In this document: piece after piece, positions 34,265 through 46,800 of the stretch | How the letters are laid out: each line of letters starts with the position of its first letter | How positions within the stretch are numbered: the stretch's first letter is position 1 | Source of the DNA: Paratrimastix pyriformis | Taxonomy: Eukaryota > Preaxostyla > Paratrimastigidae | Direction: 5' to 3' | Length of the DNA: 64,000 bases | Assembly: GCA_027972325.1 (NCBI GenBank) | Contig: JAPMOS010000007.1 | Location: 181,501-245,500, forward strand | Position numbers and translations under genes: made by a program | The notes under the pieces: model-generated | Database searches by the model: none | The model's input: the letters and a program-made list of their open reading frames with translations, nothing else | What the model was told of the DNA's origin: nothing

Positions 34265-36489
34265 ACGGGGAGGCCAGGGAGCCGCCCCATGGGTGCTGCA
34301 GGAAAGGCCGCAGGGGCCACCGCGGCAGGGACGGAGGAGGAGGAGGAGGATGCCGGGGTGGGCGCGCCCATGCCACCGGGGGTGTCGGCGTCGGTGAAGT
34401 CGAGCAGGGCCACCCGGCCCGAGAAGGAGCAGCACAGCAGCCGGGTGCCGTGCCTGGGGGAGGATGAGGCAGCCATGAGTGTGGGCGGGTGGGGGGCGGG
34501 TCGGGTGGAGGCGGACCAGGCGATGTCCGAGACGGGCTGGGTGAAGAGCTGCTGCGAGAGGCAGAGGGGCCGGGCCTGGTCGGTCCGCCAGACGGTCACC
34601 ATCGAGTCCACGCCCCCTGTGGGCCGCCATCCCCGCCACCGCCACCGCCACCCATGCACACGGGGATGGACGTCAGTGCATGAGACCGTTGGGTGTGGGG
34701 GCCAAGGGACGGTGGGGCGGACGAGGGGATGGGAGGGCAAACGGTGACCGACCGACAGCGAACAGGTAGTGCGGCACGGGCACGGCGCCCGTGGTGACCG
34801 AGCGGTGGTAGAAGGGGCGCGGGTTGAACCGCTATCCCCCACCCACCCCGCCCCCACAAACAGCCCATCAAACATTTGCGAGGCGGGGGAACGGGCGCCA
34901 AGGCGGGGCAGGAGCGGGAGGAACGCGGGAGGATGTGGCGCGCGCAGACCGAGCAGGTCATGGCCAAGGCGTGACCCCCGACGCCTCCCGTCGGCTCCCA
35001 CGACTCGCGGGCCAGGAGGGGCGCCGTCCAGGCCTTGGCCCGGCGGGCCTTCTCGCCGCCCCGGGCAGGGACCGTCACCGGCACCGAGCCCTGCACCGTC
35101 AGCAGGTTGGTCCCCGTAGGGGCCCAGCTGCACCCACCCCACGGGCCACCCGCACCCCCAATCGCCACGGCGGTTGGCCAGGGGAACCGAAAAGGGACAG
35201 CCTGGTGGGTGTGTGGGGGATGGGGGGCCCGACCTGAGCCGGCCGAAGTGGATCTGGCCGGGGGATGTTCGGTAGGGGGCCCGCACCGTGCGCACCACCG
35301 ATCGGTCGGCCAGCGAGATGATCGACACGCTCCGCTCGCACTGGCGCCCACCCCCAGGGGAGGGCAGGGCAGCAAGGGAGACGGAGAACGTGAGAAGACT
35401 GGGGTGGCGCTGCCCCAAACCAGAACAGGGGTCGCATGGAGGGAGGAGGGGGGCGGGGCAGAAGTGGCGCCATGGCCGACCTGGACGGCGATATACTCGT
35501 CGAGGGGGTCCCAGGCCACTCCCTTGGCCAGATCGGGCACCTGGACGCCCCATTGGAGCCCTGCCGGCCGGCCCCCAGCAGGCACGACCGAAGAGAGGGG
35601 ATGGGCACGTGAACCATCGTCGTCGATCGGCACCCTCCGTCCATCCGCATCCCTCCCGCCCCTCTCCCTTCCCCCTCGGCCTCGGTGTGGGGACAGACCG
35701 GGGTTTGGCGGAGCCCCCCAGACCGTCACCTGGTCGGCCCCGCAGACGGCGATCCGTGTGCCGCATGGGGACCAGGACAAGTCCAGCATGTCTGCGCCCC
35801 ACCGGATAACGACAGGGCATGGCACGCGACCGGAGTGAGAGCGACTGGAAGGGGACGGCTGCCACGGACCCAGCTGGCCCGCGGCCGCGGTTCGGCCCCC
35901 CATCGGGAAGGCCTTCTCCCACTTCCAACTTGCGGCGTGCTGTGGGTGTCAAAGAGTGGATCATCCAGGGGGCCCCAAAGACGATGGAGCAGACATCCGC
36001 CTTGGGATCTGCAGAGGCCGTGGAGCGTGGGACGCCCCGCCAGATGATGACCGTGTCGTGGGAGTCGCCGCACGAGGCCAGGTACTGGCCGTCGGGTGAG
36101 AACCGCACGCAGTTGATCCCGCCCGGCGCCCCCACATCGAAAACTGTGCAGCAGCAGCACAAGTGGGGATCAATCGTCAAAAGACCAGCCCAGCCGGACC
36201 TTCCATGACCGCGGTGTACTTCTTCTTGATCTCCTTCTCCGCCCCAGTTGAGATGAGCGGTTCCATATTCCAGATGTGAATTTCTTTCAAAAGGTGCAAT
36301 TGCCTGTAACGAACGGAACAACAGACTGGTGCCAGAGGTCGCAAAGCAGCTCCCATCGGGGTGGATATCGATGGAGAAGAACTCCCGGTGTGTGTTCGAA
36401 ACCACAAGTTCATCTTCCTCAGTCCGATTCTCTTCGTCTTCCTCCGGATCGGGAGTGACGAAGATCGGGAGGACAATGTTGGCAGCCAT
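29631..36489 (-). CDS. HIRA: HIRA-like histone H3.3 chaperone subunit
   Basis: HIRA deposits histone H3.3-H4 in a replication-independent way, with ASF1 as partner. The start ATG at 36489 begins MAANIVLPIF. N-terminal WD40 blades follow: FFSIDIHPDGSCFATSG, IHIWNMEPLI, GGINCVRFSPDGQYLASCGD, LDLSWSPCGTRIAVCGAD, KGVAWDPLDEYIAVQ, VDSMVTVWRT and FTQPVSDIAWS, then a blade with LLCCSFSGRVALLDF. Near 33410-33445 the segment GRPKKRIAPTIV matches the B-domain ASF1-binding motif. After a long Pro/Ala linker, the 3' third (29.7-30.9 kb) carries the HIRA C-domain, with SLDLLPRA, WVRLDGGEWLGLSDLYC, YAYHIGANGDQPRAAQLC and LTEALHVLARFPG. Many introns intervene. The last exon boundary is uncertain, so the stop (29631) is provisional. 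Confidence 0.85.
34205..34266. repeat. Hexamer (CCCATG)n inside HIRA coding sequence
   Basis: About ten 6-bp copies encode an alternating Met-Gly run on the minus strand. The run stays in frame, so it is a coding microsatellite. Confidence 0.8.
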
Positions 36490-37133
36490 TCAAACCGGGA
36501 CGCGGTTTGAACGGGTGCCTTCAGTTGGACTCCCCTTTGGGTTCTAACCTTGACAAACTCCCCAAATCTCCACATCAAGTTTTAGCCCCAAATAGGGGAA
36601 ATTTATAGATCTCGTCGGACGCTCCCTTGCAACTTTTTGCACGTGTGTCATGTTGAGGCATTTCGATCGACGGCCTTCCGAAATCGTCGTTGCGTATTCA
36701 CAAACGTGGGACGACACGATGTTGGTTCTCGAAACAGAATTTTTTTTGCCCCCGGACTGACCAGTCCCAAAATGCCAAATGCCGTAACCACTCCCCTGTG
36801 GGCCCTGTCAGGTCGTATCGAGCTTAGCACCATTCTCCACTGCACCCCCCCCCCCCACCCCCCACCCCCCCACCCCACCCCACCCCTCGCCCTGTGGGCC
36901 TTGCCTCGTCCACGGGTCCAAGTTCTTGAAGCATCGAAGGACACTTGCCGGGGCCAGCAAACCCCTGTCCGCACCGCTCCCCCCGTCCAACCCCCTCTCT
37001 ATCCCATCCTTCCTCACCCTCCCAACAATTAATTTTCTTGTCTTTTTGGGCCCGCGACTGCCAACCGCCCGCCAAAATAGCGAGAAAACAAATGCGGTGT
37101 ATTTGCAAGGCCGCAACAATTACAAAACGTTCA
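36490..37133. other. Intergenic (HIRA upstream / YbjN-like 2 downstream)
   Basis: Contains the presumed HIRA promoter next to 36490 and a C-rich insert (36840-37030) resembling intronic filler. No ORF with protein-like character was found. Confidence 0.5.
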
Positions 37134-37717
37134 TTACGCTGACGGAATGCCGGCCGCTTCCCGATCACACTCGTCGCAGCTCTCCTTGGGGTCGCCGCCG
37201 GCGATAACCCGATGAAGGCCCTGAAAATGGCAATGACGATGAGCGATTTTTGAGAATCTCAGGCAGACCGGAGCATAATGGCGGAAGGAGTCGAGGTTGC
37301 GCCACATAAGTTGCTTTACGAGGTTGGACACAACCTCACCCTCGGAACCTTCAACATCCACACTGCGGATTATTGGGAAAGTCAGAATGGGCAATCCGGG
37401 GAAAAGCTGTGTGACCTCGTCTTGAATCGGCACTCGCCATCGCGCATGTCAAGTTCCCAGTTCCCGATTCTCAAGTCAAAGTTGGCAAGGGTCATGAATT
37501 CGGAAACGGCAAGGCGCCGATCAGCTGGCGCATTTTCGTTGAGCCCCGAGTAGATACAAATTAACTCCAGGTCATTGTTCACCATGATTACGGTGGACCA
37601 TTCCTCTTCACCGTCATGGTTGGTCAAAACGAAGTTGTCGTCGGAAATCTCATATTCAAGACCCTTTGCATCCAGGAAGCGCATCACATCGACTTTGTAG
37701 TCCTTGGGGCTGCTCAT
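37134..37717 (-). CDS. YbjN-domain protein, copy 2 (paralogue of 14113-14739)
   Basis: Exons 37717-37416, 37362-37269, 37220-37134 give 160 residues. It aligns along its length with the first copy: YKVDVMRFLDA at the N-terminus, VNN, ICIYS, NAPADRR, IGNWELDMRDGECRFKT, SVDVEGSE, RNLDSFRHY and HRVIAGG, ending SCDECDREAAG. Both introns fall at the same codons and phases as in copy 1, with near-identical donors (GTCACA and GTCTGC), so the two come from an intron-bearing ancestor by gene duplication. The start is the ATG at 37717. Upstream in-frame sequence continues but offers only a GTG. Function unknown. Confidence 0.85.
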
Positions 37718-38400
37718 TTGCTCGATGTCACGCTTGGCGCAACTGGTGTCACTAACTTCACGGGGGAGCAACCGATAGGGGCCGCATTTTCGGGGTTGCT
37801 TCCGGAGCTTGTCCAGGTCCTCGGGAGTCCATCCTTTTTTTCTTCTGGAAAGCCCGCAGCAATTTTCGTCGGTCACCCAACAATCTATGTGGGCCGACGA
37901 AGAGCGCCACCGATCTGCGTCATCCGATCATCCTCCCGATCCCGAGGCTAATCGAACATCAAACAGATCGTCGAAGAGAACCTCCTTGCACGTTTGTCCA
38001 GCGTCGGGCCAGACAGCCCAGTCCTGCGCGATTGCCACCATCTTCCTTGGTCGCCCTGGGAAACGAGAGCGCAACGATCACAAATGGGGAACCGGTGTCG
38101 CTCCAAATTCCTGGGTGCGCATCCAGGTCACTGGGCGTCCGGACGCACGCACTTTCCGGATTTCTCCAGGCGGCAACGCCTCTGGATTGGCGTCAGGGCG
38201 CGTTCGCCACCAAGCAGGTCCACGAGCCGGAGGGCCACTGTGCGCCATGACCCCTGCACTGCCCCCCGCCAAGGTCTGGCCGAGGAACAACCTCATTTGC
38301 CTGTCTGCGGGCAGAGCCAGAATACAACGAAGCTCTCTCTGCCACGAGCACGAGCACCCCTCTTTTCGCTGGGGAAAAAAAGGAACGGGAAGCAATTTCA
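37718..38400. other. Intergenic (YbjN-like 2 upstream / PPIL4 downstream)
   Basis: The frame of the YbjN-like gene stays open upstream of its ATG to about 37876, so 5' UTR sequence is likely there. I saw no other gene in the remainder. Confidence 0.45.
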
Positions 38401-40725
38401 TTACCGCGACGAAGCCGACGAAGCCGACGAAGCCGATCGGCTCCGGTGCTTGTGGTGGTGGTGGCTGTGGTGGCTGTGGTGGTGGCCATGATCGCGACTG
38501 CTGCTGTGGTGGTGGTGGCTGCTGGGGCTGTGGTGGTGCCGGCTCCGTTTGGTCTCACGATCGGAGGTGCCTGATGGCACCGGAGTTGCTGACGGGGGAG
38601 GCGGCGGGGCGGGTTGTGTGGGTCGCCCCGGCTGGGAAGGCTCGGGGATCATCTCGTACCTGCGCCGCCAGGAAGGGGACGGCCAGAGGGCGGTGAGCTC
38701 CCGTGGAGTGTCAACACAGCCCATTCACAACCCCCACACACGTGAGAGGGACTTCCGACAGACCCCGCAGTGCCCCATTCCATGGACTTGATGACCAGGT
38801 TACTCGGGACGGGGGGGTGGCCGCCTCGGCCCCCACCACCACGTGGCGGGCCCCCCGGCCTCGGGGCGGGCCACCTCGGCCTCGGCCTAAGGAAGACGCA
38901 GACGCAAGCAGAGCGGGGGGCGAGGGGGCGGTTCAGTTGCCGGTCGAAGGTCATCACCCCGTGAGCTCAGCGGGGGGTTGGGCCGGGTGGCAGGTGGCGG
39001 GTGGGGTGTGCTGCAGACCCGGGGCCGCACCGCCTCTGTGGATGCGCTGCTGGTTGCGGAACTGCATGAACTTGTTCTTGGCGACGGACTGGCTGAAGTC
39101 GACGTGGATGCGGTGGTCGTCGATGAGGGCGTTGTCCATCTTGGCGTAGGCGGCCTCGCAGGACTCCTTCGTGTCGAACTCGATGAAGGCGTACCGGAGG
39201 GACTCCCCCGTGTAGTGGTCCCGGATGACCTCGCAGCTACCCCCCCGACCCGGACCCGACCCGAAGGGGCGCGAGGAAGATGGCGAATGAGAACCAGGCG
39301 AGAAGGGGATCATCATCATCATCATCACCCAGTCATCACCCCAGTCATCACCCCAGTCATCACCCCAGTCATCCCCAGGCGAGAAGGGGATCATCATCAC
39401 CCAGTCATCACCCAGTCATCACCCGCCAATCATATCATGTCCTGGGGGACCTGATGATCTTGCCGAACTGGCTGAAGATGCGCATCAGGTCGGCCTCGGG
39501 GGTGGTGGCGTTGAGGCGGCACACGAAGAGCACATTCTCGGGGGGCCGGGCCTCGGCCTCGGGCAGGTCGCCCAGCATCTCCAGCACCACCGCGTTGGCC
39601 CGGGCCTCCCGGGCGGCGATCCGCTCGTCCTGATCGGCCACCGTCTCGTTGGGGTCCAGGGCAGCCACCTCCTCGTAGTCCTCGAACCGGTCCCCCTGGG
39701 GGTGGGAGGCCAAGGGACCCGATCAGATGGGACGGCAAGGAGGCTGCTGCCACTGGAAGTGGCGTGGTAGCAGTGGGGCGTGGTAGCAGTGGGGCGTGGT
39801 AGCAGTGGGGCGTGGTAGCAACGGGGCGTGGTAGCAACGGGGCGTGGTAGCAACGGGGCGTGGTAGCAACGGGGCGTGGTGGCAACGGGGCGTGGTGGCA
39901 ACGGGGCGTGGTGGCGACGGGGCGTGGCGACGGGGCGTGGCGACAGACGAGGAGCCTCTCGATGCGGGCCATCTCGGGGACGGGCGACGTGGCGGGCACC
40001 ACCAGGCCGGGCGGGTCGGCGAAGGGGTCGGCCAGGATGATGGTGTGGTAGATCCTGCGGGTGGATGGGGGATGGGTTCATCAGGGACGGCGAAGTGGGG
40101 CCCGGCCGGCGCACCCGCTGCTCCCCCCGTGGGCACCGGCAACAACAGACCGAACGTTCTGGTAAGGGCGGCCCTTTTCATCGGCCCAAACAGAGCTAAT
40201 CTGGCGGACAATATCCATGCCCTCGGTGACACGCCCAAAGACGGTCAGCTGTTCGTCCAGGGATGGGATCCGCGGGGCGGCAGTAATGATGAACTGCGAC
40301 CCGTTCTGATGGCGGGTACCCTGAGGCTTTGCCATGGAAACAGTGCCTTCCGTGTCGTGACGAAGATGAGCGTGGATTTCATCCTCGAAAAATCGCTGAG
40401 CAGGCCCATTCAAAATCCTACACAACCCACGCCGCCCCCATGGTTGTCATTTTATGCATTCAGAAAAGAGCAGACCCATAGATCGACTCACCACCGAGAC
40501 CGGTCCCGGATGGGTCACCAGTTTGGACGATGTAATTGTGTTGAACATTGTGAAAGAGGCACTGGTTGTAATAATGAATCTTACACAGTTTCAGGAAATT
40601 CTTGCAAGCCAGTGGGCAATCATCACAAAACAAATCTATTACGATGTCCCCCTGGCTTGTTTCGATAAGAACACTGAGAGGAAGAGAACAGATCAGAAAA
40701 CCCGAAAAAGATAAATAAACCTCAT
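38401..40725 (-). CDS. PPIL4: PPIL4-type cyclophilin with RRM (spliceosome-associated)
   Basis: A peptidyl-prolyl isomerase that associates with the spliceosome. Placed exons: 40725-40721 (only ATGAG), 40673-40476, 40417-40151, 40054-39949, 39695-39451, 39236-39019, then at least two more to the stop at 38401. Residues 1-160 are the cyclophilin domain ([68 protein letters not shown]). A linker with [11 protein letters not shown] leads into an RRM ([36 protein letters not shown]). The tail is His/Ser/Arg-rich. Domain order and linker motifs match animal PPIL4 closely. Donors are GTTTAT, GTCTGC, GTCTGT, GTCTGT, GTCCCC and GTCTGC. Confidence 0.93.
39300..39425. repeat. Intronic CAT/CCAGTCAT repeat
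   Basis: Imperfect units (CATCATCAT and CACCCCAGTCAT) fill most of the PPIL4 intron 39450-39237. Confidence 0.8.
39755..39945. repeat. Intronic 14-bp minisatellite (GGCGTGGTAGCAAC-like)
   Basis: About 12 copies of a 14-bp unit with graded variants (AGTG, AACG, GGTGGCAACG) in the PPIL4 intron 39948-39696. The gradient of variants shows stepwise expansion. Confidence 0.88.
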
Positions 40726-40835
40726 GAGGGCTACGCCAAGACTTACTCCACTATTTCTTTTTTTTGACTTGTTTCGTCCGCATTTTGTTTGCCCCTCAAC
40801 CCTTGAAATTTTCTCATCATCAATTTCCCCCACAG
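40726..40835. promoter_or_regulatory. Divergent region PPIL4 / RhoGEF
   Basis: T-rich stretch at 40755-40766. The PPIL4 start ATG overlaps an ATG on the plus strand (shared CATG at 40723-40726), but the plus-strand ATG could not be joined in frame to the RhoGEF exon. Confidence 0.4.
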
Positions 40836-43800
40836 GGAGGGAGGGTTTTCCAGACGGCTCAAGTGAACTTGCATTCCCAGCAAGCTCTTCTGCCTCCTGA
40901 TTTCACCTCTGCGCACTTCGCCCCCTCCACTGGTGTTACTGGCCCATCGGAATCCATCGATAATGCGCCTATTCAGCTCGCAGCACCATATGCGCCAGCG
41001 AACTATCCTTTACCCACTTCTACTCCTGTCATCCGACCCCTGCCGCACCGATTTCTCCCCTTTCCTCCGCACTCGAATCCCCAAACTTTGCCACCAACTT
41101 TTGGGGAAGCTTCGCTGTCCACTCGAGTCTCTGTCGCTTCAGTTCCGGCCGACGATGCCCCCCCCGCAGAACGGCGGGTCACCCTGACCCGCCTGCTCGC
41201 TGTCACCCGGGGGGGCGCCCCCGAGGTGGCGGCCAATGTGCCGCCGCCTCAACCCCATGGCCGCAGTGGTCGCCTCGGCACGTCGTCTGAACTCCCAGCC
41301 CCACCCTCCGCCAACCTCCCATCCGCCGTGCCGGCTGCCCGGCACCCTCTTCAGTCCGTCGTCGCCGCGGCCCCTCCTGCCAACCCGCTCGGCGCCCCGG
41401 CCCTCTCCTCAGCCGCCGCCCTCGAGCGCCCTCTTCCCCCTCCACCCGCAGCCCCGCGCTCGGCGCGCGCGATTGGGCCCTCCTCCTCCTCCTCTCTTTC
41501 CATCGTCCTCCCACCAGCCGCCGGCGCCCGGGACCTGCGCGTCGCCGGGTCGGCCCCGGCCACCCCCAGGGCAGGCGGCGTCCCCACGGCCACCGTGGAC
41601 CTGAGCGCTCTCCGTGCAGCCCTGGCCCCGGTCCGCGCCGCCCCCCCAGCCGCCGTGCCGGCCGCTTTGGCCTCCATCTCAGCGCTCCGCCCACATCACC
41701 ACCTGGCGGCCCGTCAACTGCCCCCCGCCCCTGGCGGCTTCGGGGCCGGCCTCTGGGGGTCGGAGCTGGGCCACCTGGACATCGTCGGGGGTGAGCCCCA
41801 GCCCCCGGAGCCCCCGCTCGAAGCCCTTGCCACCGAGGGGCCGCCCCGCCTGGTGTCTACATCCCCCTCCACCTCCCACATGACTGCCCCCCTCCCCGGC
41901 GCGGGCGCCACCTCGGGATCGTCCCGCAGCCGCCACCGCGCCCCACGGATGGGGCGGCCCCGGACCCAGTCGGTGGCCGTCCCCAAGCCGCCCGCCTCAG
42001 CGCCCGCCCCCCCGCCACCACCCGCCCTCCTCTCTGCCTCCTCCTCCCTCTCGGCGGCCTCCTCGGCCGATGCGATCCTGGCCCGGCCCGGTGGCCAGTC
42101 GGGGGCCTCGGATGGGGCCGGGCCGCCACCAGCCGGCTCCCTGCTGCAGCTGACCTCCCAACAAAGGTACACCGCCCCACAGCCGGTGCAGCAGCAGCAG
42201 CAGCAGCAGCAGCCCCAAGAGGCTGCCTCCGGCTCCTTGGGATCCCTGCTGGCGGCCGACCGCTCCTCTTCCACCTCCTCCGCCTCCTCCCCTGCCTCCT
42301 CTGCCTCCGGCCCGCGGCCCCGCTCCACCCACCACACGCGTCGCGCTCACACCAACAACCACCCGCAGCCCACCCAACCCCAGCCCCAGCCCCAGCCCCA
42401 AACTCAACCCCAAACTCAACCCCAAACTCAACCCCAGCCCCAGCCCGCACGCCCCAGCGGACCGACGGACCGCGCCGTGGCGCCGCCGAGCGACCTGATT
42501 CAGCTGGTGGCGGCGGGGGACGGGGGCCCCCGGGGCGACGGGCTGGCCCGGGCCATGCAGGCGGTCGAGGTGCTGCCCGTGGTCATGGAGGGGCCCCTCG
42601 TGGTCCAGTCGCAGACCCCCCGCGGCGGTCAGCAGCCCCGTCTCCTCTCCCCTCCCCTCCCCTCCTCTCTGCCTCCTCCCTTTCCGCACCCCCCTCCTGG
42701 CCCCCTTGAGGACAGCAGGAAGGGGTGGTCGTGTGTCCGTCCTCGCTGCTCACCCTCGGCTCCCGTTTGCCTGTGGGTGGCGTGGGTGGGTGGGGACGGG
42801 ACGGCATGACGGGCCTGCTGCTCCCCGGGCGCAGAGACCCGCACCCAGCAGTACTGGTATGCCCTCACCCGCAACGCCCTGGGCGCATACCCCAACGCCA
42901 GTCCGCCTGCCTCCCCCTCCCCCTCCCTCCCCCTCCCTCCCTCCCTCCCTCCCCTCCCCGCGCACACACACCACCGGGTTCCCACCCGAAGCTTTTCGGG
43001 TTCGGTGTTGCGCGCCGATGTTCACTTATGCACATGACGGGCCGATGTGGTGAAGGGGTGGTTGGGTGCGCGATTCGCTCCGAAGGGACTGGACATATGG
43101 ACCGGTCGTTCGTTGGGTGTGCGTGCTCTCCCTGCTATATCTGGTGGTGGTGGGTGGTTGTGCAAATCCCCTTGCGCCGCTACTCGCTGCTACCACCTGG
43201 TGGGGGTCCCTCCGCATTACGCCACGACGGCAGGTCCGTCCTCTCCCTAACGAGCCTATCAAACGCCCTCCACAGGGGATTCCTTCGCCCACGGGTGCAG
43301 TGACATTCGTGCTGTCTCTTCTACCTCTCTGGTTTTTGTTTTATTTTCCCGTTACTTCGTTCCTTCTTTACTCGACACACCACCCGCACGCGTCCTGAGA
43401 GTCCCTCGAACACCCTGCCGGCATCGGCACCTCACCGCTGGGCGTGCGTGCGGGCCTGTGGATGTGCGGGCGGGCGGGTGGCGGGCGGTTGGGCGGGGTG
43501 TGTGCCGGCACAGACAAGACCCACCTGGTGGCGGCCATCCCGCTGCAGATCATCCTCCGCGTCCGGCCGCTGGACGACCCCCAGCCGCCCTCGGCCGCCC
43601 CCGCACCCGGTCCGGCACGGCTGCACTCCCTTGCTAGCCCCCCTCTCTCTCTCTCCCCTATGAAGCTGGCCTCTGATGGCCGCCCCGCACCCTCCCCCCT
43701 GAGCGCAGGGCTGCTGTATCGGTTCGCCCTGCTGCCGGCCCAGGGGATGACCATCCTGGGCGCATTCAGCGCGGCCGAGCGGGACGGCTGGCTGAGCGCC

Positions 43801-46800
43801 TTCGAGCAGCTCCTGGCCGCCATCCACGCCCCCGCCGTGGCCCCACCGCCCGTCAAACCCGCCCCGGCCCCGGCCCTCGCCCCGCTGGAGGGCACCGTGA
43901 CGGCCCCGGCCCTCGAGAATGGGGGGCTTGGCCCCGCCGCGCCCTCGTCAGCCTCGGCCTCGGGGCCGCCGCTGCCGCCGACCGACCAGGGCGCAGAGGC
44001 TGCGGGGGCGGAGGGCCCCACCAAGCGGCGCTCCAAGCCACGCGCCGCCGTGGCCAAGTCCGCCATGGCCGCCGCCGTGGCCGCCCCCACGGCCACCGCA
44101 ACCCCCGCCACGGCCCTGAGCCTGCGGAGCCTGGGCGGGCCCCCGTCCATGCCGCCCCCCCACCGGCCCGGGTCCGGTTGGGCCTCACCCGCCTCCGTGC
44201 AGATGCCGGGGCTCGGTCGGCCCGCCGAGGACGAGGACGCCCCTGAGATGATCCAGGGGGGCTCGCCCCTCCTCCGGTCCCCCCGGCGCCCGGGCCTCCG
44301 GACCCACCCGCAATCCGCCCCCGAGCTGACCGAGCTGCCCCCGGCCCTCTCGAGCCTGCCACCCGTCGTGCCCGCCATGCCGGCCCTCTTCGGGGCTCCC
44401 ACTGCCCCCACCGCCAGCGCCCTCCCAGCCAGCGCCGGTCTCTCGCGGGCCCTCCTGGGCCTGGGCGGCGGCGGCGGCGGCGGGGTTTTCGGCAGCCCCA
44501 CCGACAGCAGCCCGCTGGCCCGCCTGACCTCGTCCCCTCCCTCGGCCGGCAGAGGGGCCGCCTCAGGGGGCCGCCTGACCGGCTCCCCCGGGGAGGCCGC
44601 GGCGCCCATGCTGCTGCTCAGCGGGGCCAGCGGGGCCAGCAGCCCGCCCTCGCCCATCTCGCCCATCTCGTCGCACTCCCTGCAGACCCCGCCCCGCCAC
44701 GGGGGCTCGCCCTTCCTCGACGAGCCCACGGCCGCCACGGCCCCCACGGTCGACCTGCCCTCGCCCCGCCTGCCCGCCGAGCCCCTGGCCACGCCTCCGC
44801 ACCCTTGGAGCCCCGCAGCCGTCTCCGCCTCGCCCCCGCCGCCGCAGGGCTCGTCGACCGAGCCGCCTCTGCCCGTACTGCCCCCCGTCTGGGCGGCCGA
44901 CCGGGCGGCGGCCCTGGCCGCCTCGACCCCACCCCGCGCCCCCGCCGCTGGCAGCTCCGCCTCACCCTCTTCCCTCTCTGCGGTGCCGCTCCTGGAGACG
45001 CCCCCCCAGCGCCCCGCGCCCCGGCCGCTGCCCTTCCTGCTGCGGGCGGGTATGGGGGTGCCCCTGACCCCCACCGCCCTGCTGGCCAGCGGGCTGGCGG
45101 CTCCCCGGCCCGCCGCGGCCTCGCCCACGGTGATGGTGCAGCCGCCCCTCTGGGGCCCGGCACCACCCGCATCCCCTGCGGCCGCCCCCACCCCGCCGTC
45201 TTCGCCGGGGCAGCGGACCCCCGGCGGCCTGCAGCGCCCCCCAAGCGCCGCCCCCTCGCCGCTCCTGTGGCCGGCGCCCCTTGGCCTCGGCCTTGGCCTT
45301 GGCCTTGGCACACCCAGCGAGGCTGCCGACGCCGCCGCTCCGCCCCCGCCGCCATCACCATCGGGCCCGCTGCTGCTGCCTCAGGTGCCCCCGGACGCCC
45401 TGCTGCCCCACCCGAACGGTCCGCCCCGCCCCCCATCGGGCATGGGGAAGGCGATTGGCTTCGTCGACTGACCGACCGACTGAACCGTGGCTGGCGTGGG
45501 GACGTGGGATGCTTGGACGCTCCGGCAGGAACGGAGGCGTCGCCCTCTGGGGGCCTGTCTGCCAGCCTGGGGACGCCCCTGATGCCCGCCGGCCGCCTGG
45601 GGGGGCCGGGCGGCGGGGCGGCCGGGGCGGGGCTGGTGGACCTCTCGCTGACCGTGCCCGCCGTGCCGCAGACCCCGAGTACGTCGACGCCGCGGCCCAC
45701 TTCCGCGCCGTCCTCTTCGCGGCCCGCTCCGCTGCCGAGGTCAGTCCCACCCTCCCGCCCTCGCCGACCCCCGCTTGGCTCCCCGGATCTGTCCCACCTT
45801 TGCGCCCCCGCTTGGCCCCCGGATCTGTCTCACCTTTGCGCCGGGCTGCTGCTCTTGCGGGGCGGCGGCAGGATGCGCTGCGGCGGGCCCTCACGGACCA
45901 GGCCCCCGACCAGGCAGGCCCATCGGCCGCCCTGGAGGTCTACCCCCGTGGCTCCCGGTGGTGGTGTGGCCACGTGTGACGACACTTGGGCCCCCCGGCT
46001 CGCTCTGTGGGAACGTGTGCGCAGCTGCGGCTGCTGGACGAACTGGCCGCCCAGCGCAAGCGGCGCCTCCTCGCCCAGCTGGCCTCCGCCGCGGCCGCCT
46101 CCCCCTCGGCAACCCCCGCCACCGCCCCCTCCTCCGCCGCTGGCTGGTGCTCCCCCTCCGGGGCTGCCGGTGCCATGGCAGACTCATCGTCACCCGTCGC
46201 GCGGGAGCGGGCCGCCGCCGCCCTGCGGCTGCAAGGGCTGGCCCTGGGGCTGCACAGGGACGAGGTCGACGAGGCCGCCGCACAGGCCGCTCGCCCCCTC
46301 GCCGCCGCCGCCGCCGCGGCCCCGGTCCCTGAGGAGGCCGTCGGCCCGATGGCCGCGTGGACCTCGATGACCCCGCCCCCCTCGTCGGCCTCCTGCTCGC
46401 CGGGGCTGTCCTCTTCGGGGGGCCGGCCAGCCAGCGGGGCGGCCGCCAGCAGCAACCCCGGCTCGCCCAGCGGGTGGCAGTCGGTCCGGCTGTCCGGGCC
46501 CGGCCGCTCGTCCAGCCCGCCCTCGGCGGCCGTCAGCCCGGCCCCGGGGGAGCTCTCCTCGGCCTCTGGGGCAGCAGCGGCCTTCCTCGCGGCACCGCCC
46601 GCCGACCGGCTGCCCGCCCCCAGCCCACCGGCAACCCCCAAGGGGGACCAGGGCCCGGGGCCCCTCTTCCCGCCCCCGCCCACTCCGCCCCTGGAGACCC
46701 CCACCCGGCCGCCGCCCGAGACCCGCCCCGGCCCGGTGCTCCCCATCCCGCTGGGCGTCCTGCCGCCCCCGCCCCCGCCCCTCTCCTCCTCCTCCTCCCC

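Noticed and set aside
40724-40770. ATG at 40724 as the RhoGEF start, spliced by GTCCGC at 40777
   Set aside because: Joining it to the acceptor at 40835 puts the first exon in a frame that stops soon after.
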